A program made the position numbers and the translations under genes. DNA of 64,000 nt from positions 1-64,000 of the forward strand of contig NZ_JAGGPT010000005.1 of the NCBI RefSeq assembly GCF_018613715.1. The letters run 5' to 3'. This DNA comes from Chryseobacterium sp. ISL-6. GTDB lineage: Bacteria; Bacteroidota; Bacteroidia; Flavobacteriales; Weeksellaceae. The notes beneath the pieces are model-generated. The model worked only from the letters and a program-made list of their open reading frames with translations. It did not search any database and was not told the origin of the DNA. Below, one piece after another: positions 1-9,140 of this stretch (within the stretch, counting starts at the first letter, position 1; every line of letters starts with the position of its first letter).

Positions 1-1882
1 CATCTCTTACAATAAAAGGAATGACCGTTAAGTTTACCGTAATAGTTTCACAGTCAATGAATTCTGGTGCATTTCCGCAGAATGTATATACAATGACATC
101 AGGTCCTAAATAACCAGATGTGGGATTGTAGGTAATAACACCTGTAGAAGCGTTTATGGTAGCTGTTCCATGAGTTGGTGCTGTTAAAATTGAAACCGTA
201 CTTGGAACAGGAGTTTGTGTTGAACTTGAAAAAGCAGGTGTGATTACTTTAGTAGCACAAGCATTTACATTAATTGTTGTATTCTTAACACAATTGAAAA
301 CTTTATATACTGGTGTTGTTACAGTAGGGCATGTTCCCATTCCTACATTTACAGTATAATTTCCTGGTTGTGTAGGCGTGTAAGTATTGGTTGTAGCACC
401 AGGAATAGCAACTCCATTTAGATACCATTGGTAGGTTTCATATCCATCATCAACTTCCAATACAATACCTGGTATACACTCTCCTGTTTTTTTAGCAATG
501 ACAGGAATGGATGAAAATCCGGCAAAGTATCCTCCATATCCTGCAGTATTGAAACCACCATTTACCCCTGCTGTTACAGCTTTGGTAGAAGTAATGGATA
601 AATTTCCTGCAATTCCCTCAATGGCATAGGTTTGCCATTGGGTATTTCCGGTTAAAGGATAAGGGCCTTGCGCCGCTGTGGGTGGTGCTCCATTTACTAA
701 AACAGTTGCACCAGTCTCCGTTAAAATATTTAATTTAAGACCTATAGTATTTGTTGAAATAGTAGGCATTTCGTTAATCTTACCGATTTCGTCAATTTTT
801 CTGGGTAGAAAACAGTTTAAAGGTGGGATATAATTAAATCCACAGGTTGCATTACTGCTTCCAACTGCTACGAATTGATATAAATATACTTTTTTAGAAG
901 TAGAAATAAACATATTAGAATGTGTTCCGGCGCCAGTTTGTGTTACATAATTGGTTTCATTAATTCTGTACCATTGTCCCGCATTTATTGATGCTGCTGC
1001 TGTAGTGGAACCATTTAGGAATATATCTGTGTTGTCTTCTACTGCGATAATAATCCCGCCTTCCATGTTTTCACTTGGAGCAGTTGATCTGGTTTTAACC
1101 ATAGCAAATGTATTACCAAGTCTTTCTACCGGAACAGATTGATCGAGAACAGGATCTGAGCCTCCCGGGCTTCCCATTCCAAAGTTCCCATTACAGCTTC
1201 CATTGGTAAGGGAAATAGGTTTGTCTGCTACTACTTTAGCTCCAATAAATCCTGTTAGGTTTGCATTTACTCCACCATCACCAGCAAATAAGAATGATTG
1301 TCCTTTATTTAAAGTAAAAGTATGAGAATTCCCGGCAGGTGTTCCTCCAAAAAAGGTTACACCTATGCCATTCCATGTTACCGTAACAGTTGTATTATCT
1401 TCTGTAGCAAGAATTCCTGCTGTAAAATTATAGAGTGTGTTGGTCGAAGTGTTTGGGCTGGTTGCCACAAAAAACTCTTTACCAATACCAGCTTTTCCTT
1501 TACTTGTAATAATTTCTCCATGGGCACTCTGTGCCATTCTTAAACTGCAATAATAAGGTTTGTCTCCCTTAAGATACAGACCTTTATTAATGACTTTAAA
1601 ACCATCAGCAGGAGTGCTGGCGGAAATTATATCATTATCAGTAATAGTATAAACCTTTGGATCACCTTTGCTAATTGTAAGTGTAGTAACTAAGGCATTA
1701 TCACTGAAAATTTGCACATCAAAAGGAGTTACTGAATCTGTGGAAAGGTACAAGGCATTAGTATACTCGCCAACATTGGAATTGGCATAAAAAGGTGCTA
1801 TCCAATGTTCTGTATCTCTTTGTGCAAAGACTGTATTAACTGTAAAAAAAACCAATACTAAACTGAGTAGAAATCTTTTCAT
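1..1882 (-). CDS. Large secreted protein with IgGFc-binding-like N-terminus and Ig-like repeats (3' end outside window)
   Basis: The reverse-strand frame opens at an ATG at 1882 and is still open at base 1, so about 627 residues are visible and the C-terminus is missing. It begins with a signal peptide (MKRFLLSLVLVFFTVNTVFAQ). The next ~470 residues resemble the IgGFc-binding N-terminal domain found in flavobacterial surface proteins: repeated 'GKEFFVATSPN', 'GQSFLFAGDGG', 'YLYQFVAVGS' type strands. An Ig/PKD-like module (YQWYLNGVAIPGATTNTYTP) and a cadherin-like module (APTHGTATINASTGVITYNP) follow. Proteins of this build usually end in a gliding or T9SS sorting domain, which cannot be checked here. 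The likely role is surface adhesion; that part is inference. The gene lies downstream of tsf but behind its terminator. Confidence 0.85.
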   Translation of the reverse strand, partial: MKRFLLSLVLVFFTVNTVFAQRDTEHWIAPFYANSNVGEYTNALYLSTDSVTPFDVQIFSDNALVTTLTISKGDPKVYTITDNDIISASTPADGFKVINKGLYLKGDKPYYCSLRMAQSAHGEIITSKGKAGIGKEFFVATSPNTSTNTLYNFTAGILATEDNTTVTVTWNGIGVTFFGGTPAGNSHTFTLNKGQSFLFAGDGGVNANLTGFIGAKVVADKPISLTNGSCNGNFGMGSPGGSDPVLDQSVPVERLGNTFAMVKTRSTAPSENMEGGIIIAVEDNTDIFLNGSTTAAASINAGQWYRINETNYVTQTGAGTHSNMFISTSKKVYLYQFVAVGSSNATCGFNYIPPLNCFLPRKIDEIGKINEMPTISTNTIGLKLNILTETGATVLVNGAPPTAAQGPYPLTGNTQWQTYAIEGIAGNLSITSTKAVTAGVNGGFNTAGYGGYFAGFSSIPVIAKKTGECIPGIVLEVDDGYETYQWYLNGVAIPGATTNTYTPTQPGNYTVNVGMGTCPTVTTPVYKVFNCVKNTTINVNACATKVITPAFSSSTQTPVPSTVSILTAPTHGTATINASTGVITYNPTSGYLGPDVIVYTFCGNAPEFIDCETITVNLTVIPFIVRD

Positions 1883-2110
1883 AAACTTGGGAATTAGGAT
1901 TTCTACAAATTTAAAATAATATTTGATATATTATTAATAAATAATAAGTGAAAGTGAAAAAATATTCTTGATTCTTTATTAAAATCTATATAGAATAGAA
2001 AACTTGTAATTTTATTGAGTCTTTTTCGTAGTATATAGCTTGATGAAGGATACTCACTTTTAAATTCAAATATAATTTTGATTGAATTTCTAGATTTTTC
2101 TACCACTAAT

Positions 2111-2143
2111 AAAAAATCCCGATGAAACTTCATCGGGATTTTT
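2111..2143 (-). terminator. Rho-independent terminator of tsf
   Basis: A perfect hairpin (stem TCCCGATGA / TCATCGGGA, loop AACT) is flanked by A and T runs on both sides. On the reverse strand it sits about 20 bases after the tsf stop and separates tsf from the secreted-protein gene. Confidence 0.85.
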
Positions 2144-2165
2144 ATGTTTCTTTTAAAAGATTCGA

Positions 2166-2993
2166 TTAGCTTAAGCTTACTCTTACAAATCCTGTAACTT
2201 TTAGATCTCCGTTTACAGATTTTACATAATCAGCAACAGACTGGCTTCCATCTTTAATAAAAGCTTGGTGTACCAAAGTATTTTCTTTGTAGAATTTCTG
2301 CATTTTACCTTTCAAAATATTGTCGATAATATTTTCAGGTTTTCCTTCTTTAGTAAGAAGTTCTCTTTCAATCTCTAATTCCTTGTCAATAGTTTCCTGA
2401 GAAACCATAGTCTCGTCTAGAGCGATAGGGTTCATTGCAGCAACCTGCATAGAAACAGCTTTAGCAGCTTCGTCAGCTCCATCTACTTTAGTAGAAAGAG
2501 ACGTAATTGCAGCAATCTTGTTTCCAGCATGGATGTAAGCTCCTAGGTAAGGACCTTGAATTCTTTCGAAAGCACCAATTTCAATTTTTTCACCGATAAC
2601 TCCTGTTTGCTCGATAAGTTTATCAGCAACAGTGATTCCGTGGAAATCAGTAGCAAGAAGCTCTTCTTTAGTAGCAGCAAAAATCGCCATTTCAGCTAAT
2701 TCATAAGCTAATTCAATGAAAGCTTCGTTTTTAGCAACAAAGTCAGTTTCAGAGTTTAAAGAGATAATAACACCTAAAGTATTATCCTCGTTTACTCTAG
2801 CAATAACTGCTCCTTCTGAAGATTCTCTGTCAGCTCTGTTAGCAGCAACTTTTTGTCCTTTTTTTCTAAGGATATCTACTGCTTTTTCGAAGTCTCCTTC
2901 TGCTTCAACTAAAGCTTTTTTGCAGTCCATCATACCTGCACCTGTTTGGTTTCTCAATTTTGCTACGTCTGCAGCAGCTGGTGTATAAGACAT
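2166..2993 (-). CDS. tsf: Elongation factor Ts
   Basis: EF-Ts is the cytoplasmic guanine-nucleotide exchange factor that recycles EF-Tu during translation. The 275-residue protein is normal length for the family. It starts with the UBA-like N-terminal domain (residues 4-46, with LRNQTGAGMMDCKKAL) and has the signature SETDFVAKN at 81-89, which contacts EF-Tu. A Bacteroidota -7 box lies about 60 bases upstream of the start, at 3055-3062 on this strand, and a strong terminator follows. The usual upstream partner rpsB is not next to it: the upstream neighbour is a divergent secreted-protein gene. Identification is secure. Confidence 0.98.
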   Translation of the reverse strand: MSYTPAAADVAKLRNQTGAGMMDCKKALVEAEGDFEKAVDILRKKGQKVAANRADRESSEGAVIARVNEDNTLGVIISLNSETDFVAKNEAFIELAYELAEMAIFAATKEELLATDFHGITVADKLIEQTGVIGEKIEIGAFERIQGPYLGAYIHAGNKIAAITSLSTKVDGADEAAKAVSMQVAAMNPIALDETMVSQETIDKELEIERELLTKEGKPENIIDNILKGKMQKFYKENTLVHQAFIKDGSQSVADYVKSVNGDLKVTGFVRVSLS

Positions 2994-3054
2994 AATATCT
3001 ATTATTTTTTTTATTAAGATTACTTTTGATTTTTTAGTTTATTTTTGAGCAATG

Positions 3055-3062
3055 CAAAGATA
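3055..3062 (-). promoter_or_regulatory. -7 box of tsf promoter
   Basis: Reverse strand reads TATCTTTG, matching the Bacteroidota -7 consensus TAnnTTTG, 62 bases before the tsf start. No good TTG element is seen at the normal spacing. Confidence 0.5.
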
Positions 3063-3138
3063 ATGATTTTAATGACAAACTAAAAAATGACTTTTTACGT
3101 TATTTTAATACTTAATAATTTATTTAAATGCTTCGTTA

Positions 3139-3837
3139 ATGAAAAAAATTTTTCTACTTATATTTTTATGCATTTTTACACTTGGTTTTTCTCAGAAAAA
3201 GAAAAGAGCCAAATCTAAGGCTGTTGTGGAAAAGGAAACGCTCATCATATACACAGAGCAGGACGCTGAAAGCTCAAAAGAAGCGAGAGTTATTGCCGGT
3301 TTTTTAAAGCAAAATCCAAATCATGCTAAGACTGATTATTTCAAAAGAAAACTAATCGAAATTATCATGGCAGATAATTCTCCGGAAGCAAAACCAACGA
3401 TTAAACCTATTAGTAAAGAGAAGATTGAGAAGATTGTTAAAAACAATGAATTAAATAGTGGAAAGACTGTAGCTGTAAACTCAGCACCCACATCGCCCGA
3501 GAAAAAAGTGAACTATGCAAGCATTAGTGGTAGTAAGAAATCTGAACCAAGTGAGGAGAATAAAAGAACAGCTGCAATGTTGACACATATTTTCAGTAAT
3601 GATGCCAGTTTAAATGAAGCGTATATCAATATTAAAAACAGGTCTTCTTGTAATTTAATAGTAAAAATCAGTGGAAAAAAATATTACAATCTGACTGTTC
3701 CGGCAAAAGGGCAGAATTTTATTCTCATAGATAAAGGAGAGTATGTATTAACAACAATGGTTTGTGATGCAAAATATTCCTCAATCAAAAAGATAAGTAA
3801 GGATATTGAAATAGAATTGAATGTATCTGCTGAATAA
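3139..3837 (+). CDS. Secreted protein of unknown function (DUF6759-like)
   Basis: The protein has 232 residues. A signal peptide (MKKIFLLIFLCIFTLGFSQ) is followed by a basic stretch (KKKRAKSK). A low-complexity, Lys/Glu/Ser-rich middle runs over about residues 20-145. A compact C-terminal domain (about 145-232) has the pattern YINIKNRSSCNLIVKISGKKYY, then FILIDKGEYVLTT and VCDAKYSS. That C-terminal pattern resembles the Chryseobacterium family DUF6759 as I remember it; no search was run. It is probably periplasmic or surface-exposed. It is divergent from tsf and convergent with accA, with a shared terminator between. No function can be assigned. Confidence 0.8.
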   Translation: MKKIFLLIFLCIFTLGFSQKKKRAKSKAVVEKETLIIYTEQDAESSKEARVIAGFLKQNPNHAKTDYFKRKLIEIIMADNSPEAKPTIKPISKEKIEKIVKNNELNSGKTVAVNSAPTSPEKKVNYASISGSKKSEPSEENKRTAAMLTHIFSNDASLNEAYINIKNRSSCNLIVKISGKKYYNLTVPAKGQNFILIDKGEYVLTTMVCDAKYSSIKKISKDIEIELNVSAE

Positions 3838-3857
3838 AATGATTGATTACAGATATG

Positions 3858-3893
3858 AAAAAAGGTTAAGAATCAACATTCTTAACCTTTTTT
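3858..3893. terminator. Bidirectional terminator between the DUF6759-like gene and accA
   Basis: A 13-bp perfect stem (AAAGGTTAAGAAT / ATTCTTAACCTTT, loop CAAC) carries T runs on both strands. It lies between two convergent genes, so it can serve both. Confidence 0.85.
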
Positions 3894-3896
3894 ATT

Positions 3897-4853
3897 TTAT
3901 CCTTTAAATTGCCCCATTGCAATAAATTTTTCTTGTCGCTGGGTCTCAAGTTCTTGTCCTGTAAACTTCGAGAAAGCTTTTATATTTTGCAAAATAGAAC
4001 TTTTTAAGTTCAGATATGCTGTTTCTGGATCATAATGTGCCCCTCCAAGAGGTTCTTCAATAATACCATCAATAAACTTTTCTCGTAAAGCATCTTTTGG
4101 CGTAAGATTTAAAGCATTGGCAGCGTCTTCTTTGTGATCCCAGTTTCTCCACAGAATGGATGAACAGCTTTCCGGTGCAATTACAGTATACCATGTATTC
4201 TCTAGCATATATACCTTGTTTCCTACACCAATTCCTAAAGCTCCACCACTAGCTCCTTCGCCAATAATATAAGTGAAAATTGGAGTTTTCAGCTGAACCA
4301 TTTCAAAGATGTTTCTTGCAATAGCTTCCCCTTGCCCTCTTTCTTCAGCTTCCAGTCCTGGATATGCACCAGGAGTATCAACCAAAGTTACAATAGGAAT
4401 ATGGAATTTCTCAGCCAATTTCATCAGCCTTAAAGCTTTTCTATATCCTTCAGGATTTGGCATTCCAAATCTTCTAAACTGTCTTTCTTTCGTTGTTCTC
4501 CCTTTCTGAGTTCCTATGATCATCACTTTATGACCATCTAGGGTAGCTAAGCCTCCAACTAATGCTGGATCATCCGCAAAATTTCTGTCTCCGTGAAGTT
4601 CCAGAAAACTACCTTTATCTGTAATCCCTTTAATATGGTCTAATGCATAAGGACGATCAGGATGACGAGATAACTGTACTCTTTGCCAAGGAGTAAGATT
4701 CCCATAGATCTCTTTTTTCTTTTCTATGATCTTGTCCTCAATTTGACTACATGCTAATTTTACATCAACACCACTTTCTTCTCCTACTAAAGAACATGTT
4801 TGGTATTGATCCATTAATTCTTTTATAGGAAGTTCGAAACTTAAATATTCCAT
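3897..4853 (-). CDS. accA: Acetyl-CoA carboxylase carboxyltransferase, alpha subunit
   Basis: AccA pairs with AccD to move the carboxyl group from biotin to acetyl-CoA, giving malonyl-CoA for fatty-acid synthesis in the cytoplasm. At 318 residues it is family-typical. It shows the AccA core: [17 protein letters not shown] near the N-terminus, [20 protein letters not shown], and [15 protein letters not shown], whose glycine-rich turn forms the oxyanion hole in crotonase-fold carboxyltransferases. It is 47 bases downstream of gltX on the same strand, so the two may be co-transcribed. accD is not in the window; accB and accC are about 12 kb away. Confidence 0.98.
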   Translation of the reverse strand: MEYLSFELPIKELMDQYQTCSLVGEESGVDVKLACSQIEDKIIEKKKEIYGNLTPWQRVQLSRHPDRPYALDHIKGITDKGSFLELHGDRNFADDPALVGGLATLDGHKVMIIGTQKGRTTKERQFRRFGMPNPEGYRKALRLMKLAEKFHIPIVTLVDTPGAYPGLEAEERGQGEAIARNIFEMVQLKTPIFTYIIGEGASGGALGIGVGNKVYMLENTWYTVIAPESCSSILWRNWDHKEDAANALNLTPKDALREKFIDGIIEEPLGGAHYDPETAYLNLKSSILQNIKAFSKFTGQELETQRQEKFIAMGQFKG

Positions 4854-4900
4854 TCTTGAAGTAAATTTAATCTTTCAAATTTATGAAAAATTATGAGACT

Positions 4901-6412
4901 CTATTTAAAATTATTAATAGCATTGTTTATTCTTGCTATACTTTCTTCTTTTCCAAGTAGTTCTAAAATATCCGGGACATCAGGTCCTTTTAATTCTCCA
5001 ACTAAAGCTAAACGAAGAGGCATCATCACTTTTCCCATTCCTAAGCCCTTATTTTCGGCAAAATCATGGACAGTTTGTTTTAAAACTTCAGCTGCAAATA
5101 CCTCAGTACCATTGAATACATTGGCTAATTCACCCAATGTTGCAGAAGTTTCATCATTCCATGCTTTTTTAGCTGCCTTTTCATCATAAGAATCTGGAGC
5201 GACAAAGAAAAACTTTCCGTTTTCATAAATGTCCTTTGGGAAAGTAGCTCTTTCTTTCATCAAATGAATTATTTTGATCAGTTTTTCGTCTGAAATATTT
5301 GAAATGTCAAGATCTGTATTTCTTAAAATCGTTAAAATTTCTTTGTCGGATTTTAACTGAATATATTGATGGTTGAACCATTCAGATTTTTCTTTGCTGA
5401 ATCTCGCACCTGCTTTGTGAACTTTATGAAGATCAAACTCTTTAATCATTTCCTCTAAAGGCAGGATTTCTTTATCATCAGCAGGAGACCATCCGAGTAA
5501 AGCAACCATATTAATAAAAGCATCCGGAAGATATCCGTTTTCTCTATAACCTTTAGAAATGTTTCCTGTTTCCGGATCTTTGAAATCTAATGGAAATACA
5601 GGAAAACCGAATTTGTCACCATCTCTTTTACTTAATTTTCCTTTCCCCTCTGGTTTTAGAATAAGTGAAAGATGAGCAAACTGCGGAGCATCCCATTGCA
5701 TTGCCTCATATAATAAAGTATGTAAGCCTAGAGAAGGTAGCCATTCTTCCCCACGAATAACATGGGTTATTTCCATTTCATGGTCGTCAATTACATTAGC
5801 AAAATGATATGTTGGCATTCCATCATTTTTAACTAAAACTTTATCATCTAAAGTATTCGTATTGACAGATGATTTTCCACGAATGATATCCTCAAGATTT
5901 AAAGTCCTGTCAACTGGCATTTTAAATCTTACAACATAAGGTGTTTTTGCATCCAGTAATTGTTGCAATTCTTCTTCGGAAAGAGCAAGACTGTTTCTTA
6001 ATCGATTTCTGGTTTTGTTGTCATATGAGAAAACATCTCCTTTTGCTTCATACTCAGCACGAATGGCGTCCAGTTCTTCAGGGGTATCAAAAGCAAGATA
6101 AGCATAATCAGTTTTTAATATCTGCTCTGTATACCTATCATAGATGTCTCTTCTTTCAGACTGTCTATAAGGAGCAAATTTCCCTCCTTTTTTAGGACTT
6201 TCATCAGGAATGATCCCGCACCATTCTAAAGCTTCTTCAATATATTCTTCAGCTCCCTCTACATACCTCGCTGTATCTGTATCTTCAATTCTCAATACAA
6301 ATTCACCACCTTGGTTTTTAGCAAAAAGATAATCATATAATGCGGTTCTTACACCTCCCAAATGCAAAGGTCCCGTAGGACTTGGAGCAAAACGTACTCT
6401 TACTTTCTCCAT
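4901..6412 (-). CDS. gltX: Glutamyl-tRNA synthetase
   Basis: This class I aminoacyl-tRNA synthetase charges tRNA-Glu (and possibly tRNA-Gln, if the organism uses the amidotransferase route). The 503-residue protein has RFAPSPTGPLHLGG near the start (HIGH-type motif HLGG at 17-20) and the KMSKS-type loop KLSKR at 259-263. The C-terminal anticodon-binding region is complete. I chose the ATG at 6412; the frame opens two codons earlier at a TTG, which is less likely. A -7-like box (TAAATTTG) is visible on this strand at 6432-6439. Identification is secure. Confidence 0.98.
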   Translation of the reverse strand: MEKVRVRFAPSPTGPLHLGGVRTALYDYLFAKNQGGEFVLRIEDTDTARYVEGAEEYIEEALEWCGIIPDESPKKGGKFAPYRQSERRDIYDRYTEQILKTDYAYLAFDTPEELDAIRAEYEAKGDVFSYDNKTRNRLRNSLALSEEELQQLLDAKTPYVVRFKMPVDRTLNLEDIIRGKSSVNTNTLDDKVLVKNDGMPTYHFANVIDDHEMEITHVIRGEEWLPSLGLHTLLYEAMQWDAPQFAHLSLILKPEGKGKLSKRDGDKFGFPVFPLDFKDPETGNISKGYRENGYLPDAFINMVALLGWSPADDKEILPLEEMIKEFDLHKVHKAGARFSKEKSEWFNHQYIQLKSDKEILTILRNTDLDISNISDEKLIKIIHLMKERATFPKDIYENGKFFFVAPDSYDEKAAKKAWNDETSATLGELANVFNGTEVFAAEVLKQTVHDFAENKGLGMGKVMMPLRLALVGELKGPDVPDILELLGKEESIARINNAINNFK

Positions 6413-6794
6413 TATCAATTTAAATTTTGTGCAAATTTACTTAAAACCAATTGAAGTGGCATTAAATAAAATTAACCTTTTGATGGATATAACCAAGATT
6501 GTCATATAGTAAAAGTTTTTAGATGGTACATGTGCTCTATTTATTTTTTTTCTTGTTGGAATTAACTGAAATTTTTAGGATAAATTTTAAGAAAACCATC
6601 ATGATGATTAATAAATGGAAATAAAAGCAATTACGATTTAACTTTTTTTCCTTTAATTCAATGAATCGTGATGATAATTTCATTTATTGTAAGTAGTTGC
6701 ATGGGGCTGTAAATTCCTTTTTTTGTGATTTATATCATGGGGTTATTTTTTATCACTACGGAAAGAGTTTTATCTTTGCAGAAAATTTTAAAAA
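6413..6794. other. 382-base intergenic region between divergent gltX and the MACPF gene
   Basis: No ORF or RNA gene is recognised. It contains the gltX upstream region, a perfect 10-base palindrome CATCATGATG (6597-6606) of unknown meaning, and the -7 box of the MACPF gene at its right end. Confidence 0.6.
6771..6778 (+). promoter_or_regulatory. -7 box upstream of the MACPF lipoprotein gene
   Basis: TATCTTTG matches the Bacteroidota -7 consensus and lies 16 bases before the ATG at 6795. That implies a very short 5' leader. No clear TTG element sits at 19 bases. Confidence 0.55.
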
Positions 6795-8225
6795 ATGATA
6801 AAAAAACAATTTTCATTTTGCATTAGTGCCATACTATTACTTTTTGTAGCTTCATGTTCTACAGAAGAACTTAATAATGAGACTACACCGGAAAATCTGA
6901 ATCGTCTGAATCGTTCAGCTGCTGGGAAATCTGCAGGAGATGGGGTGTATGATGTTTTAGGGCATGGTTTTAATGCAACTGGCGAATATGCAAATGCTAA
7001 TTCAGCAGGATTTCAGGTAATTGATATAACTAGATTAAAAGCTGAACAACCTGCTAGATTGGTGGCTGAAAATGTAGGTACTCAGGAATATAAAGAAGAA
7101 TATGGTGAAAATGCAGAATCTTATTCTAAAATGGTTTCAACTAAAGTGGGAGTTACTGCAGGATTTCCATTATTTAAGAAAATTCTTTCAGCATCTTTTA
7201 ATTTGTCTGTAACAAATAATAACAAATTTGATGCTAAGTATATTTATGGAAGTTATAATCTTACTATCAAGCAGAAGAGATTAAGATTAAATTCAACGGT
7301 TGATGCTTTGTCAAATTATTTAACTCCAGAATTTACACAGGATTTACAAACCAAAACTCCACAACAAATCGTTAATGATTATGGGACTCACGTATTAATG
7401 GATATTTATACGGGAGCGAAAATGGATATCCTATTCCAATCTGAAACGACCAATGAAGATCGTGAATATGCAGCTAGAGTTGGAGTTAAGGTAGGAGTGG
7501 CATCTATTTTTGATGCTAATGTGGACAATGATGTAAATACTTCAAGTTCAAATAAAAATTATTCTAAAAAATTAGCATACAAAACAAGAGGGGGAGATCC
7601 GTCAAAAGGATTGATGGGAGATTTAAATTTAGATCAAAGCAATCCTAAAATCAACTTTTCAAACTGGCAAAACAGTTCTACGCCTAGCAATTCTGTTTTA
7701 GTGGACTTTGGTAATAATGGATTAATACTTATTTATGATTTAGTAAAAGATCCAGCTAAAAAAGCTCAGCTTAAGGCATATGTTGATCAATATTTAATTG
7801 ATAACAAAGCGTCTTTAGATTTTACAACATCAATGTTGTATGGTTATAAAAATGATGCAAGTAGTGATCATTATTTCTCTTTTGAAACTAATCTACAACC
7901 GTCTAGTTATTGGACAAACGAAGGACCGACATTTAGAGTATTTAAATATAAAGCACCAAATACAGTTCCTATTTATGCTTATAAGAGCACTTCTGGAACA
8001 GAGCATTATTTTTCAAAAAATAGTACTATACAACCGACTTCTTATTGGAATGAGTATATGGGGATTGCTTTTTATGCGTATAAAGAAGCTGGTGCAGGAA
8101 GAGTTGCAATCTATAATTATAAGGCAAGGAATACGGGTGATCATTATCTTTCTACATCTCCAAACTTAGGTCCATCTAGTTACTGGGTTAATGAGGGGAT
8201 AGAATTTTATGCTCCAACGAACTAA
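6795..8225 (+). CDS. MACPF-domain lipoprotein with three C-terminal repeats (BSAP-like candidate)
   Basis: The protein has 476 residues and a lipoprotein signal (LLFVASC, lipid Cys at 21). A MACPF (membrane attack complex/perforin) domain spans about residues 50-340. The family signature is visible as NDYGTHVLMDIYTGAKM, with YGTHV at 196-200. From residue 347 to the end there are three repeats of about 42 residues, each with the pattern Y-x-YK...HYxS...P-[ST]-SYW-x-[NE]-x-GI-x-F. This resembles the DUF5648-type repeat. MACPF lipoproteins of Bacteroidales (the BSAP toxins) kill related strains by pore formation, so an antagonistic or membrane-lytic role is plausible but inferred. The gene is monocistronic, with its own -7 box and terminator, next to a glycan locus. 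Confidence 0.85.
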   Translation: MIKKQFSFCISAILLLFVASCSTEELNNETTPENLNRLNRSAAGKSAGDGVYDVLGHGFNATGEYANANSAGFQVIDITRLKAEQPARLVAENVGTQEYKEEYGENAESYSKMVSTKVGVTAGFPLFKKILSASFNLSVTNNNKFDAKYIYGSYNLTIKQKRLRLNSTVDALSNYLTPEFTQDLQTKTPQQIVNDYGTHVLMDIYTGAKMDILFQSETTNEDREYAARVGVKVGVASIFDANVDNDVNTSSSNKNYSKKLAYKTRGGDPSKGLMGDLNLDQSNPKINFSNWQNSSTPSNSVLVDFGNNGLILIYDLVKDPAKKAQLKAYVDQYLIDNKASLDFTTSMLYGYKNDASSDHYFSFETNLQPSSYWTNEGPTFRVFKYKAPNTVPIYAYKSTSGTEHYFSKNSTIQPTSYWNEYMGIAFYAYKEAGAGRVAIYNYKARNTGDHYLSTSPNLGPSSYWVNEGIEFYAPTN

Positions 8226-8262
8226 TTTAATAGTTGTCACATAAATATTTAATTCTATAAAT

Positions 8263-8293
8263 AAACTGCTGTCAAAAAACTTGACAGCAGTTT
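8263..8293 (+). terminator. Terminator of the MACPF gene
   Basis: Hairpin AAACTGCTGTCAA / TTGACAGCAGTTT (13 bp) with a short A-rich loop, followed by ATTTTTA. It ends the MACPF transcript. Confidence 0.8.
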
Positions 8294-8313
8294 ATTTTTA
8301 AAATGTATTTTTG
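8281..8313 (+). promoter_or_regulatory. Promoter of the forward glycosyltransferase pair
   Basis: TTG (8281-8283), a 22-base spacer and TATTTTTG (8306-8313). The -33 element lies inside the right arm of the preceding terminator. The spacer is at the long end of the range seen in Bacteroidota. Confidence 0.5.
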
Positions 8314-8338
8314 CAACATATAAAAATTGAAGCTGTAA

Positions 8339-9136
8339 ATGAAAAAAGCAATCTGCCTTTTTATAGTCGGAGAGAAATATCAGAAATTGTTTAATAAAAG
8401 CAAAGTTCAATTTGAAAACTATGCCAAAAAATGTGAGGCAGATATCGTGATTATTGATAAGCCTTTAGATGAAACTTTTTTTCGACCTCTTTTATCTCAA
8501 AAATTATTGATTCCCTCAAAAACAGAGAATTATGATATTGTACTGTTTCTAGACTTGGATATTGTAATTTCAGAAGAAGCTCCGTCTGTTTTTGATTTTC
8601 TTCCGGAGGACAAGTATTTTGGTGCCGTTTTGGATCCAAGAGGAACAGAAGAATTTGATAAAACTTGGGGGCATATACCAAGAATATTGGAGGAAACGAG
8701 TGAAAAATATTTTACAGATCGCCATTTTGAAGCCCATCCTTTATTACAGGGAAGTATAAATGGAGGTGTTTTTGTTTTCCGGCCAAAAAGAGTAGCTGAC
8801 ATTTATAAAAACTATTATTTTTCAAATCATAACCAAGGAGCATTAAATAGTTTTGAAGAGACTCCTTTTGCTTACTTTTCTCAGATTAACAACTGGTTTG
8901 AAGCGCTGCCTGCAAAATTTAATACTCAGATTTTATACAAGATAAAAGGAACAGCAATTGGTCATCAAGTTGAAATTAGTGAAAAAAATATTCCCAAATT
9001 CTTTAGAAAATATTATTATAAGAAAAAAGGAAATTGTTTGTATCCAACAAGACAGTATAAAAACTTTGTAAAACGCATTATTGAAAACAATTTTTTCATT
9101 CACTTTTCGGCTAATTATCCTATAATATATAATTAA
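8339..9136 (+). CDS. Glycosyltransferase with DxD motif, GT-A type (GT8-like)
   Basis: The 265-residue cytoplasmic protein looks like a nucleotide-diphospho-sugar transferase. The strand-loop YDIVLFLDLDIVI holds the metal-binding DxD (DLD at 72-74). A downstream NGGVFVFRP (141-149) matches the 'NxGvfvfr' substrate-binding segment of GT8/GNT1-type enzymes. The donor and acceptor cannot be predicted. It is the first of two forward-strand glycosyltransferases and ends four bases before the next gene, so they form an operon. The surrounding genes point to surface polysaccharide or glycoprotein glycan synthesis. Confidence 0.8.
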   Translation: MKKAICLFIVGEKYQKLFNKSKVQFENYAKKCEADIVIIDKPLDETFFRPLLSQKLLIPSKTENYDIVLFLDLDIVISEEAPSVFDFLPEDKYFGAVLDPRGTEEFDKTWGHIPRILEETSEKYFTDRHFEAHPLLQGSINGGVFVFRPKRVADIYKNYYFSNHNQGALNSFEETPFAYFSQINNWFEALPAKFNTQILYKIKGTAIGHQVEISEKNIPKFFRKYYYKKKGNCLYPTRQYKNFVKRIIENNFFIHFSANYPIIYN

Positions 9137-9140
9137 TCTT

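Noticed and set aside
1903-2133. 76-residue reverse-strand ORF between tsf and the secreted-protein gene
   Set aside because: It begins inside the tsf terminator hairpin, is rich in Phe/Ile/Asn as expected of random AT-rich DNA, and shows no recognisable pattern.
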